64,000 nucleotides of DNA from Triplophysa rosa (taxonomy: Eukaryota; Chordata; Actinopteri; Cypriniformes; Nemacheilidae), in assembly GCF_024868665.1 (NCBI RefSeq), contig NC_079906.1:9550218-9614217 (forward strand), in the 5' to 3' direction. Shown in pieces: positions 11,376 to 23,217 of this stretch. Each line of letters begins with the position of its first letter. Within the stretch, counting starts at the first letter, position 1. Position numbers and translations under genes: made by a program. The notes beneath the pieces were generated by a model. The model had not been told where the DNA came from. It ran no database searches and saw nothing but the letters and a program-made list of their open reading frames with translations.

Positions 11376-12925
11376 TAAATATCAATTCAATTTAAAAAAT
11401 CATGCATGTTTAGAGTGTGTTATTTAGTCATTTAAAGACTGCAGTCAAACAAGCAGTCAAATTAACAAACAATGTTGCAAACAACATTACTTTTTGGATG
11501 AACCTTAGCTTCGTGTGCTCTGTTGAAACACAACATGTCAGCACAGAGATTTGGAAACAAGCACGGATGTGATGACGAACATGTTAAAAACAATAGACAG
11601 AACGAAAATATGTCGTGATGACATCATCACCATGCTAATGACCTTAAGACATCGTGTGACAACTGTTACTATTCAAGCAGACTTTTCTATTTTCTATTTA
11701 AATATCTGGCAACCATGCAAACAGACTACAACCACAAGCCGCTCAAAATAAAAAACCACAAAATAACATCGTGTTTACTCCGCACCTTTTAAAACCTGAC
11801 TCTGAAGCTTTTGCACAAAGCTCTATTGTAATTATTAATTAGTTATTCTGTTTTTTGTTTTCCGTGCCTTTGTTAATCACGCATCAGTAGCTTGTCTACA
11901 CAATTCCAGTGGCGGCTCTAAGTGTTGGATTATTGATCGCTTGCTCCAAGTCAAACGAAAACAACCCCATTGAATAAAGTCGGCGTGCAGAAGCTTTCTA
12001 ATCCCTGCTGCTCTTCCCGTCTCTTTCTCTTTTATCAGGAGTATCATATCAATCACTTCATCTCATAGCCTCGGGCTTTTCTCTTTCTTCCTGGATGTTT
12101 CCCCTCTGCCGCTCTCTCAGACACACACTCGGCTTTTGTTTTCCAGCATTCTGATAAATTACGTTTTTGGCTCCGTCTCTCGTCTGGTACGTTTTAAATG
12201 GGTCTCTATCAGGAGAGAGATTGATATACAGGCAGCATGTGTTGAACAGGGCTGCTGTGAATTGAGGTGTGCTTTGTGGACTGTGAAGGGCACTTCAAAC
12301 TGAGACGACTAGGGGAGGAATAATCTATGCCCCTGTGAGGAGTATAACTGATGGAGCGCCGGCTGTAATTAACACATCTTTTATAATCGCTTTTACTCTT
12401 CCATCACCATTTTAAGATGATGTACTGTATAATCCAAAATATTTTTCTCTATTTATATGCTTCCTTGTTTTTCATTAGGGTTGGCGGGTAGATCTATCTG
12501 CCTCTTGCTAGGTGAAGGCTATATATGTTGAATATTTTATATATGTCAGCATTTTCAGTCAAGTGATCTGAAATGATGTGTGTCATTTTGTCATTGTTAA
12601 AATACGTTCTCCATCTTTACAGATGCTACCAAAGGACTCTGACATCTAAATATGGCTACGTTCTTATTATACCTTATTATATTGCAATATAATCAGTATG
12701 CAAAATGAGTAGAATGTCCAAAACATAATAATAGTAGTATGGCATTGCTAAGAAGCCATGAGCAGCACTCGCAAAGGCTAAATAGATTTTCAGCACCGGC
12801 CTGCCTGGGAAAATGTGTGCCGTGACTGTGTGGCTCTCTATTCAAAGGCACTACATTTACACTCTATTCGCAGGTCTACATTTAAAATAACAAACCTGCA
12901 CACGCAAAAGACATGAAATGTGAAT
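11376..12925. other. Intergenic, repeat-poor stretch; no gene seen
   Basis: No coding-like frame is present. The part from about 11990 to 12400 is free of recognised repeats and of balanced composition, so it is a candidate conserved non-coding block. That is an impression from composition only. Confidence 0.35.
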
Positions 12926-13148
12926 AAAGGTGCTTAAAAGGTTCTTCACAGAGATGCCATAGAAGAACCATTTTTGGTTCCACAAAGAACCATTCAGCCA
13001 AATGTACTTTAAAGAACCATCTCTATCTTACCTTTTCATAATCTGAAGAACCTTTTTTCGCCACAAGAAACAGAAGTTCTTTATGGAAACAGAAGGTTCT
13101 TCTATGGCATTGAATAACCTTTTGAAGCACCTTTTTTGTAAGAGTGTA
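12926..13148. mobile_element. Inverted-repeat MITE ('aaaggttcttcacagagatgcc' type)
   Basis: The left end 'aaaggtgcttaaaaggttct' is mirrored at the right end by 'aaccttttgaagcacctttt'. 'gatgccatagaagaacc' near 12953 is mirrored by 'ggttcttctatggcat' near 13094. A degenerate relative is near 24700-24850. There is no coding capacity. Confidence 0.75.
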
Positions 13149-13232
13149 TGTTGGACTGTCAATCCACGTTATATTAGACATGACCGTTAATAATATTACA
13201 GTTACTGACACTGGTCTATTTAGAGAGTTATG

Positions 13233-13427
13233 GGGGTGGTTTCATGGACAGGGCTTCAGCCTAGTCCCAGACTAACTTAAATGTTAGAGGTCTTGATCGA
13301 AAACAACTTGTACTAACATATCTTAACATATATCATTGCGATTGATTTGTCTCAAGATGCACACCAGTAATGTTTTTGTAAAGTATGTTTTTAAAAACGA
13401 CTAATCCCTGTCTGGGAAACCGCCCCA
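13233..13427. mobile_element. Short TIR MITE ('ggtttc.cagacagggctt' type)
   Basis: The left terminus 'ggggtggtttcatggacagg' and the complement of the right terminus 'ggggcggtttcccagacagg' match over about 26 bp. The same terminal motif occurs at 48533-48600 and 58013-58708. Confidence 0.7.
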
Positions 13428-13742
13428 TGGTGTTCAAAGTATCAACACGAAATCAGTAAACACGGTTAATAAAATTGAAATAATACCATAACAAATAGAA
13501 TGTGTTAAAGTTAAAAGAAAATTCACAAAGATACAAAACATTTTCAAAACTAAAGTGAAATAAACTGTGCGGTCACAAGACAATGCAAACATAGCAAATG
13601 TAGTACAGATTGTATGCGTACTAATCCTACAGTACATAATTTAAGAGTCGACTCGCTATACATATTTTTTTCCTATTTTTGGTGTTTTATCTTAGTTATT
13701 TTCGGGTCACCCAAAGAACAGTTAGGATACAGTACAGTATTT

Positions 13743-13975
13743 CAGGGGTCCCAAACCTTTTTATTCCAGGACCCACCAATACATTTTTATGGCACACCAA
13801 AATATTTTACGTTGAAATATGGACAACTCAATACGCATATTTTTATAGTTTAATTGCAATAGCACAATACCTTAATGGTACACTGTCATACTCATTGACA
13901 TTTTTTTGTGTTATTCACGGCAACAATCGTTGTGACTGTGTGACCCACCAGTGGGTCCACAGATTATAACCTCTC
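13743..13975. repeat. hAT-type repeat fragment
   Basis: It starts 'caggggtcccaaacc' and contains 'gacccaccagtgggtcc' near the other end, a layout I associate with hAT-derived repeats. There are no clear target duplications. The 79- and 96-residue open frames here are incidental. Confidence 0.45.
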
Positions 13976-15186
13976 TACATGACAGTCACGGTTTGCAGAT
14001 GACAAAGAAATGAAATAACAGTGCTGTAAACTAAACCCTACCTGTTGCGTGTTGTCTTGGAGCAAGATTCTTCAAATATTCGCCACTCTGAAATGAATAT
14101 TGTAATGACAGACATGTCAAAGATAAGCAGACAGGCTGTCAGTTCATTAATTGACAAGCTGTCTGCTAACAAAAGCAGTTTATTCAGCGTACTGAAGCAT
14201 CTCCTCTATTGACAAAAATAGCCTCTTATCTGCTTGCCAGCGGCATTCAACTTTATTTTGCTAACCTTGGTTCCCCCTAGGGGAGGAGCTCTGGTCAAAC
14301 TACAGACGTCCTGTTTAATTTTAGCTTTCTTTTATCTGACGTTCAGTTTTTGCCTGAATACAAATGAAACTGGGTTCTTTTTTGTAACAACAGACTAGAA
14401 AAAAAACAAAAAGACAGGCAGAATGGATAACAGGGCTGCATATGTAGCATAAATGACACTTTTAGTATGGGCTGGCAGATTTGGTGTTGAAGTGTTGGTT
14501 TATAGTGATTGATAAACTTATGTTTTCCATTAATGATAGACAAACATACAAATGGTTATCTGTGCTGTTTACTCGAACACAAACACACCTTGCACACAAA
14601 TGACCTTCAACTCAGCATGTGGATCAATTTAGTGATCCATGTACTAAGAGGAAGTGATAAGGATTAGACGTCTCACACAAATGTATGGATGAATGTGCCG
14701 TGTCAAACATGCCATTGAAAGCACACCTGCATTAAAATCAAGAGAATGTGAAGTGTGCTTACGCTGTTGGACACGTGTATTGGCGAGCTGGATCCTACCA
14801 ATCTCATCCACAGGACACAGACGGAGGATTAAGCTTTAGATAGGAAGAGCACTTAGATAATACCGTGGAGCCTCTCGTGAACCCTTCGCAGCTTTGCAGT
14901 TTGTCTATTCTATGTTATTGAACAAAACTAGAGTGGCATATTCATGTATGCCATATGGATTAAAAGTCTGCTGGCTCCTCAAATCTGTGGATGGTGATAT
15001 TAGATTCCAACGTCTTAAACACAGGACTGTGTTGAAAGCATGTGAGAACTCCCTGCAAGCTACTACCAAGACCAGATTTTAGAGTCAAACGGTTTAGTCA
15101 GGATCAAGTTCTGTGGCTATAACAGTGGCAACAGCGGCAGGGGTGAATTGGCTCGAGTGACTGGAGCTGTACGGATCCAGAGACGT
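13976..15186. other. Intergenic stretch; nothing coding seen
   Basis: No recognised repeat apart from short A-rich runs. At 14120-14170 there is a small inverted motif (cagacaggctgtcagtt and gacaagctgtctg). The part from 14100 to 14345 is repeat-free and of even composition. Confidence 0.35.
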
Positions 15187-15320
15187 TATAGACGGTTTCA
15201 TCCGACGCACACACCTGACCTCAAGTTAACTTCCGGTCTGTGCGTATTGATTGGTCTGGCTAGTTGTTAATAATTTAATTTAATTTACATTAATATTCAT
15301 TTAAATTTAGCCAAGTATCG
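15187..15320 (-). repeat. Dispersed repeat R1, inverted partial copy
   Basis: 'tatagacggtttcatccgac' and 'gttaacttccggtctgtgcg' are the reverse complement of the block near 10488-10550 in copy 1 and of the block near 34995-35050 in copy 2. The rest of the repeat is missing or unrecognisable. Confidence 0.6.
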
Positions 15321-17636
15321 CTTCTTTTACTTTTAATCCCCAGTGTATGCCAAACACATAACTAATTTAAAAACTAGTTTATTTTAAAATACTTTCAAAT
15401 TACTCATTTTAAGATAAGAGTCATGTTGGAAAATCCTGAGCCTGTTTTATCAGGTAACCAGCTCAAATAAATCATTTTTATAGAAATATAGCATTTACAT
15501 TTTCAAATCTTCTACTTTCCTATAAATAGAGCATAACACTGTTAAAAACAGTGTGACTCAGAATCAGAAAAGAATGATGGAGAAAAAACAAGATAGTGCA
15601 ACTTAAACATGACACTGACGGTCACACTCTCAGCAGGAAAAGACTCGTTTGTATCTTAATCCTGATATGCTTGAGTGGAGAGTGATGCTATGATTTCACA
15701 CCCAAATGCAACGGAATGCAAGAGATTAAAGGGTTTCAATATAAGCTGAGAAAATGTGGAATGTAACTTTATGAGCAGCTCACTCTATATATACAGTATA
15801 TAAATATACACAAACACCAACTCTCAGATGCATTTTATTCAAATAAACTGAAGATCATGTATTTCCTTTCAAGCAAAAACTGAATTGAAAGAAAAATAAT
15901 TGAATTGACATTAGCTTCATTAAAGATGCTCAAAAAATGGCTTTAAACAAAGTTTTTAAAATACTGCATATTGACTGTCTGTCAAAAGTGACCCAAAGGA
16001 TTTTCATTATTACAATCGGGTAATTCCAGAGGTTAACATTAACAAGGATGTAAGAAAATGCATCAATCACAACATTCATGAAGAGCAACTTTAGTATTGA
16101 AGGCACAATCTGTAACTGCTGAAAAACTAAATCAAAACACCACACGTTTATTCGAAACATGACAACACAGAAGTAAAATGGGAGTGTTGTTAATATTCGG
16201 TGTTAACGCTGTCACGGTACAGATAGAAAACTAACAAAAATAGCAGCCAAACAGGTTTAGTTATTGCAAAATTAGCATGAAATTTCAAGCAACAGGCATC
16301 ATTATGAAGCTGAGGTTCACACGTTATGAATGTGAAACTAAGCCAGCATGTACAATTCATGATTTCATTTTAAATACGCAATAACAAATATGTTTTACTA
16401 GAGATTAGTACAAATATGATTTCATGTCATAACTTCACCCTGATGTTTGTTATTTATTAAAAGACATTGTACAGTATAATCCTATAAAAAAGTCACAAAC
16501 CATTAAAAATAAGCAGCAGTTTTTTTTTTTCAAAAACCCTTTACAGAGATATTTCAGTTGTAGAAGAAATCAACTGAGCTGTGAACATGAATAACAGCAA
16601 ATTCATTATTTCTCTGGTATACTTAATATCATAAGCATTATAAAGAATGCAGAAGTGGTTGGCATTTGATGCTAAATCATAAAATAAAAGCTGATAGAAA
16701 ATGAATGCCTAAAAACGTACAAAGTGAGACAAACTCATGTAATGCCATAGGTCAGGTACCACAGTTTCAAACTATAACATAACAGCATTAAACATTAAAA
16801 TTGATTTTGCAAATACAGTTTAGTTTTAAAACTGCAATTTTCAGTTTCAACATTAATTCACTGATGTTTGAACAATAATGTGCTCAAGTGGACGTCATTG
16901 GATACTCATTTCAAATAGCCAACCATATTGCTGTTTTAGATATTAGTATCAATTAATAAGTGATAAAAGATACATTATACAGTGCAAATAGCTTCTGAAC
17001 TACATATATGGAGAAGAAAAACACCAACACACTAGTAATAATCATCAAAAAGTATCTTAAAAACAGTTTAAAAAGTACCGCAACATGCCCAAAAAGACAT
17101 TTTTAATACATCAAGATGTGTCAAAACAACAGTATAGCCTTACCTTATTGAGTGCAAACCACAATGCCAAAACTCTAAAAATATTTAAATCCAACTATTT
17201 AATAAAATTAAAATAAAATTTGACTACACTCACTATAAACTCATTTATTTATGAATGGTAACAATGTAAAGAACATTTGTTAATGTTTTAAACAAATTTT
17301 ATAAATGTTCATATTCTTATATTAATCTTATCACCCCAACTTTACACCACACACTTCATATTTCAGTTTGCTATTGGAGTGAACCAACATGACTTTATAT
17401 AAAACTTTATGAGCTACTTAAGCATTTTAACTATAAATTAAGTTTTGATTTCTGCCAAATTATGAATAATTAAAATCAGATATTTGACCGTTCAAAAGTT
17501 TTTTTTTTAAGTCAAGTCAATTGCTTAATAAACGGGTAGCATTTTTTAAAAGACCTGTAAAAGTTTCAGGCACATGTTTTGTAGGTGGAGGAGTGGTGAG
17601 GGTGTGAATATGGCGGTGTAAAGCTCATGATGGGGG
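15321..17636 (-). other. AT-rich stretch, probable slc15a4 3'UTR and intergenic sequence
   Basis: No protein-like frames and few recognisable repeats. On the - strand several AATAAA hexamers follow the slc15a4 stop codon, for example at 17249-17244 and near 15838. The 3'UTR may therefore be about 0.4 kb or as long as 1.8 kb. The choice between these is not decidable from sequence. Confidence 0.45.
17244..17249 (-). terminator. Candidate poly(A) signal of slc15a4
   Basis: AATAAA on the - strand ('tttatt' on the + strand), about 390 nt after the slc15a4 stop codon. Other copies of the hexamer occur further on, so this is only the nearest candidate seen. Confidence 0.35.
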
Positions 17637-17788
17637 TCAGGAGTTGGTCAGAGAGGCTCTGTGGCTGCTTGCTCTTGGTTTCTGTTTGTCATATTTCACA
17701 GACACAATGAGGAAGATGAGGAGAGTGACTCCCTGTATGGCTGCCAGCAGGAAGAAGTAATAATTCAGTGTGCAATCGTTGATGTTTC
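17637..17788 (-). CDS. slc15a4: Solute carrier family 15 member 4, last coding exon
   Basis: SLC15A4 (PHT1) is a proton-coupled histidine and small-peptide transporter of endolysosomes that also supports Toll-like-receptor signalling in immune cells. After an acceptor 'cttctgtag' (ending 17789 on the - strand) the exon reads GA then [18 protein letters not shown], followed by a hydrophobic segment ([14 protein letters not shown]) that is the last membrane helix and a short basic tail ending SLTNS and TGA (17639-17637). The first two bases complete a glycine codon begun in the previous exon (phase 1). The open frame continues upstream into the intron to 18023, but that part is not protein-like and the splice acceptor decides the boundary. 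The gene converges on tmem132c across about 10 kb. Confidence 0.93.
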
Positions 17789-19238
17789 CTACAGAAGAAG
17801 ATATAGAGAAAGAAAGAAAAATACAGTTGTTTAGCAAAATAAACGATACAACAGATCGCAGGGGGAAAAAATCTATAGTACTTGCATTGAACACACTCTT
17901 TTGAAAAATGTCTAAAACGCAAGACACAGGGCTCAAGAAAAAAAAGTGCAGAGCAGAATGCGCAGGTATTGAGACGTGCTTTTGATAGCACAAAAAGCCA
18001 TGCCAACGTGCTACTGTAAACAAAAACTCGAAATGCTTGCCCCCCCTTCAGGATCGTCTGACTGGTCCAATGCTGTGGAAATAACATTGATGAGTTGAAA
18101 TTCTTCGGTCAAACACATCCGTCAAGCATGTGTTTTCAATGGAAAAGTAGAAAAACAATAGAAAAGTAGCGCAGTGGAATGGAAAAACGTCAAAGATATT
18201 AATATTAACAAGATGCGCCACTGCCGTTACAATGAATGGCGAGGAATGCAACGCACAATATGGCCGCTCTAGCGAAGGAAGTCCCGCCTTCCAGTAAAAC
18301 GAGCCAATCGTCAATCGATAAAAACTGATGATTCTCTGGGGCGGGGCTCTCGTTAGGCACTTGTCAGCCTGTACGCAAGTGCAGTAGATGAGGCGATATC
18401 GAAAAAGGGGATTTTTTGCGAAATTTAAGCTAAGCAAACCAAAGTTATCATACAGTTCATGTCATGTTTAATTATTGATGGAAAATATGATGTTTAATCG
18501 TGATTTTTTTGCCAGCGTTTTTAGAAATATCTGCCTTCCCCCATTCAAGTACATAGGACTGTGGACTTGCTATGACGTAAATAGCTGCCCAGAGGCGTTG
18601 CGCAAACATGGCCGCCGAGTGGCACGACTTTGAAAAAGTTCTGTGTGAACCACCCCTAACTCTGTCAAATGCTACTTTATATTTATTTAATTGTCACTTT
18701 TTCAGTAGTTGGATAACTTCTAGAAAATGACATTATAAAATATAGCGTTATCCCACTTAAATATTTATAACAGATTTCTTGCTTTAATCACCCACCCTCA
18801 CCTTTTAAGCATCTGTGAGTTTGCTATTCTAAGTGTGTACAGGTAGATGGCGTGCATCTGAACATCTGTGTGTATACAGTATGTGCTGCATTCATGTGTC
18901 AATCCTAAGAGAGAACAAAACTGTATTTCCAAAAGCAATAGAGCAAACATGCAATCTGCTCTGCACATACTACCTTAACTCTACTTCGATAAGCATGTCT
19001 GTTCTAAGCACCCACTGGCAATCTGAAAACCCATCGACTCTCTGGTTTATTCAAGCAAAACCTAAACCAGTATCCCTTCTGCATTAAAGCTCTCTCTCAT
19101 TTCCCCCTCTATGAGCAGTATATAGAGCTTCAGAGCAGTTGAGGGTTTACATCAATACTTACAGAGGAACCATAAACAAAAAGCTACATCTTTTCAAGAT
19201 GGAGGAAGAGCTGAGAATGGATTCACCATGTTGGGAGC
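17789..19238 (-). other. slc15a4 intron, 3' part; probable DNA repeat at 18000-18660
   Basis: The pyrimidine-rich tract expected of an acceptor lies directly upstream of the last exon. The part from 18230 to 18370 ('cgccttccagtaaaacgagc', 'ggggcggggctctcgtta') and 18590-18650 ('catggccgccgagtggca') resembles a widespread fish DNA repeat, but I could not define its ends. The frames of about 130 residues here are not protein-like. Confidence 0.45.
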
Positions 19239-20036
19239 TTAAAGTGATAGTTCACCCCAAAATGAAAATTCTGTCATAATTTATTCAACCTCTTGTCATT
19301 TAAAACCTGTGTAACTTTCTTTTTTCCACAGGACACAAAAAAAGATATTTTGAAGAATGATGGTAATTGAACATTAGGGATGTAACGAATCACCGTGAGC
19401 CGGTTGAAAATCGGTTATAATGAGTGACGATTCAATTCGGTTGAGGCTTGAACTGAATCGCAATACATTTTATGAACAGCAGGGGCCGCTATTTTCACTG
19501 CAAACCTAAACGTGGATGCTGATATTTCTTAAATGCAAAAAAATCCAAGAAAAGCACAGACAGTATTAGTTTGTTTATATTAAAGAGACTTTTTCTATTA
19601 TTAATTTGTTATAAAATCGCAGTTTAGTTTTGTTATTTGAAATAAAACATAATTTTATTATGCAAAGAAACGTGAAGCATTTAAGAAATAATGCAAGGGA
19701 AGTTGTTCATTTCTAATTTGTTTCAACTCATTTTTTAAAAATAAATCGTGAATAAATCGTGAATAAATCGCATCGTGAGATCAGAATCGTGAATCGCATG
19801 GCATCGTGAGCTGAGTGAATCGTTACATCCCTATTGAACATTGGTGGCAGCACCCATTCACTTGCATTGGTTTTGTGTCCGAATGGGTTGTTATGTAAAT
19901 GATGTGGTTTAGTTACCAGTGTCCTTCAAAATATCTTCTTTTGTGTTCTGCAGAAGAAAGTCATACAGGTTTGAAATGACAAGAGGGTGAGTAAATAATG
20001 ACAAAATGTTCATTTTTGGGTCAACTATCCCTTTAA
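19239..20036. mobile_element. Cyprinid fold-back MITE, copy E, interrupted by a hAT MITE
   Basis: The outer ends 'ttaaagtgatagttcacccc' and 'ggtcaactatccctttaag' are inverted counterparts. 'cattcacttgcattggtttt' and 'gtgagtaaataatgacaaaa' are family landmarks. The copy is split at 19375-19833 by a clean insertion, so it is the older of the two. Confidence 0.85.
19375..19833. mobile_element. hAT-superfamily MITE nested in a fold-back MITE
   Basis: The termini are TAGGGATGTAACGA and TCGTTACATCCCTA, perfect inverted repeats of 14 bp. The flanks carry the exact 8-bp duplication TTGAACAT (19367-19374 and 19834-19841), the hAT hallmark. The interior is AT-rich with an 'aataaatcgtg' triplication near 19740-19770 and no coding frame, so it must have been mobilised in trans by a hAT transposase. 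Confidence 0.93.
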
Positions 20037-20272
20037 GAAGAGTACACTGAATCAGATGGCATTTTGTGTGCCTCGTCCTGAACTAACGCGTGTTGTTTAA
20101 GAGTCTGACTCAGTCCTGGATGATGACTTTGGGCAGTAGTACATTAAGCTGAATTCAGAACACAAATGCAGAGAACCAGCTCAACTTTTCCTGTACAAAA
20201 AATGAACCTCTCTCTTTCAGATATGAAATAAGTTGATTGACACTTCTGATCTTTTTTAAAATGTGGTCAAAC

Positions 20273-20733
20273 CTTAAATGGATACGCCACCCAAAAATGA
20301 AACTCCTGTCATGGATGCTCCACCCAAAATTACAATTCTGAATCTTTTTTCTCACCCTCAACTTGTTAAAAACCTGTATCAATTTCTTTGTTCTGTTGAA
20401 CACAAAGAAATATATTTGGACAAATGCTTGTAACCAAACAGTTCTTGGACACCATTGACTACCATAGTAGGAGTAAAATTAATGGTAGTCAGAGGTGCCC
20501 CAGAACTGTTTGCTTCCCTAAATTCATCAAAATATCTTCTTTTGTGTTCAACAGAACAAAACAAAATCCTACTATGGTAGTCAATGATGTCCCAGAAATC
20601 TCAGTTGCTAACATTCTTCCAAATATGTATGTTTTGTGTTCAACAGAACAAATAAATGTACACAGGTTTTGAACAACTTGAGGGTGAGAAAAAAGATTCA
20701 GAATTTTAATTTTGGGTGGAGTATCCCTTTAAG
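20273..20733. mobile_element. Cyprinid palindromic fold-back MITE, copy F
   Basis: The left end 'ccacccaaaaatgaaactcc' occurs twice in slightly different form (20288 and 20321), as if the terminus were duplicated. It is mirrored at the right end by 'gattcagaattttaattttg' and 'ggtggagtatccctttaagg'. The central halves are complementary around 20500. Confidence 0.78.
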
Positions 20734-22744
20734 GAGCATCAAGAAATGTAATTGTTAAGAAATTGTCAATACTCCAGAAGGTTTACCAGAAGATGAAGTG
20801 CTTAGCATTATTGTGCCTTTGTGTTTATATATAATACGTTTTTAGAGGTACACACCTTGCTTAAAATGCATTGCACCTTAGAGGAACATACTATGATGAT
20901 GTAAATAGCTTGAAAACTTAAAACAGCATCTACAGGAGAAAGCAAAAAAAATGTGTTGTCTAACAGCCGATCGCTCTGGAAGTTCATGAAGCTTCCACAG
21001 CCACAGCCTCGAGGAGCATAACAGGCAGAAGATAAGTACTTTACAAGAGACATTGATTAAAGACATGAAACATGAAATGGCATGAAGATCAAAGACCAAA
21101 CACTGTGAATGAGCGAGTGGCAAGACCATTAGATACTACATGAACGTGTTTCTTCACCATAGGCACACATCTGTAATAAGAGACATCTGAAAAACAGCAT
21201 TTACTGCCTAAATGAAGGGCCTTGTATGAAGCAAGGAGTACAAGATTGCAGATACTCAGAAACGTCCCATCTTCCTTACTTGATATGCATGTCTGTGATG
21301 TACAGCCCATGAGGACGAAGAGTGTAGCATTTGTCATTTTATGATTCAGAAAGCGAGTTTAGCAAGTGTAACGTCTGAGGGGGATTTAGACATGTGGGAT
21401 GGGATCCTGGTCTGGTGCTATTGGAGAGGAAGGTGTTTGGCTTTCTAAAGACTCCACATGAAGAGCTCACAAGAGAGGTGCAGTTTTGAACTTGACGTCC
21501 CGATACAATTCCACTTTCACTCCTCAATAATTTCCTGCCTCCTTCTGCCTCCATCCAATAACCTGTTGTGACTACGAGAACCTCAGGATCAATTTCTTAG
21601 CCGTGTTCATGTACTCTGTAACAGCAGGCGCTCCCCAATGACAACAAGTGTTACAAGCAGGTGGACAGTTTGACTGAGAGAGCAATAGAGCTTGGGATCT
21701 CGCCGCCCTCCAGCAAGGGAAAACAAATGCCCCTGTCTGCGAAAAACGCTGCATTTACAATACCGACATGCCACAGTACAGCTAAGAGCAAAACGACGAT
21801 CAATACCCACAAACGGGTAACATTCACGCCACGGGGCAACACAAAGTGATGGAAATAAGCAGAATAAAATATTATGTGCTGTTGTTTTAGTTTGTTATGA
21901 GCCACCCAGGTTTCTTTGTGCTGGGAAGTGACGAGGCTGTTCTTCCCATGCTTCTGACAAGCTGACATGATTTAACGGCAGCGCTTGGCAGGATATGGAG
22001 GTTCCGGTCGCCTTGCTGAAAGGCAAGACCGTTAAGAACATTCAGTCAAAGAACGTAGAGGGAGATATATCACGGCGACACGCTCCGAGGAAATTGCTCG
22101 CGCTTCCCTCAGGAAAGTGGCAGCTGTCGTGGCTTTGCGGGCGTTTGGGCTGTAATGGAAAAATAAACATTACTGGAGCACAACTGCATGAGCCTGACGT
22201 GAATCTCAAACAGGGTGTGTAGTACAAGAGCTAATGCGAACAGAAGCAACAGCACACTGAAATGTTAAGTCAAGATTCGGAAAAAGAGAGACTGGAGGGG
22301 GGAAAGTAGAGTCGAGAGAAAGTTTTATGATGCAAATGTTCCGCAAAATCAAGTCACCCCAAGAAGAAAGGGATTAACCCAGCCAATGTCAATTTTGATG
22401 CAAAATAGCAAACTGGAATATATTAAAACATACAGTATATTTATAAACAATACAAATAATATAGATTACAAACATCTCTGTCAGCGGTAGTTTAGTTTAA
22501 ATTAATGGACAAAACGAGTCTTTAGCCGAAAATTATCAGATACCAAATGGGTTCTAGGCTATTCACAGCTGCGAGATGTTAGAACGTCGCTATGGTTACC
22601 AGTGGGTCAATCATCACAAATGTGGTAGTGACTACCTGTACACACATGGAACGATCGTTTAGTGAATTCACTCCAGCATTTAAATGCAATTTTCCCCCCG
22701 AAAGTTTGCATTGTGCATATGGCCATTGTTTTCTGAAAGAAAAT
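20734..22744. other. slc15a4 intron, repeat-poor; no gene recognised
   Basis: Several short frames occur on both strands, but none has conserved motifs, splice-consistent partners or codon bias. The part from 21960 to 22260 is somewhat CG-richer and repeat-free. Confidence 0.4.
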
Positions 22745-23088
22745 TAGGGCAGCACAACGATTAATCGCAATTAATCGAAAGCAAAATAAAAGTTTTTGTT
22801 TACATCCAGTAAACAATAACTTTACAATAATTATGCATATACAAATACACACACATGTATGTATATATATTTACGTGTTTATAGCCTACATTTTTAGATT
22901 TTTATATAATTTGTTATAATTAAAAAAATATAAAATATTTAATATAGAACTTTTTCTTAAAATTATACATGCATGTGTGTGTATTTATATATACATAATT
23001 ATTATACACAGTACAAATACATATTTTATGTAAGCAAAAACTTTTTTTTTGCTTTTGATCTGTCAAGACTAATCGTTGTGCAGACCTA
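22745..23088. mobile_element. hAT-like MITE
   Basis: The ends 'tagggcagcacaacgattaa' and 'ctaatcgttgtgcagaccta' are imperfect inverted repeats. The flanks aagaaaat (22737-22744) and aacaaaat (23089-23096) agree at 7 of 8 positions, as expected of an aged 8-bp duplication. The interior is AT-rich with short (AC)n and (TA)n runs and an 'aagcaaaaac' block mirrored near both ends. Confidence 0.8.
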
Positions 23089-23137
23089 AACAAAATATGA
23101 AATATTGAAATACTTAATAGAGTAATAATAATATACA

Positions 23138-23217
23138 CTGAAAAAACAACTAGTAGGATTTACACTTTTTTTTAAAGTTTAACACATTTAAGTTAATCCT
23201 ACTAGTTGTTTTTTCAG
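23138..23217. repeat. Short perfect inverted repeat (fold-back MITE core)
   Basis: 23138-23160 (CTGAAAAAACAACTAGTAGG...) and 23195-23217 are exact reverse complements over 23 nt, with a 34-nt spacer. This is a common fish MITE type beginning 'acactgaaaaaa'. A longer, more diverged relative is at 33485-33690. Confidence 0.75.

Noticed and set aside
17789..18087. Frames of about 130 residues running into the last slc15a4 exon from upstream
   Set aside because: The part before the acceptor at 17789 is pyrimidine-rich intron and does not resemble transporter sequence. The splice site and the phase-matched upstream exon set the boundary.
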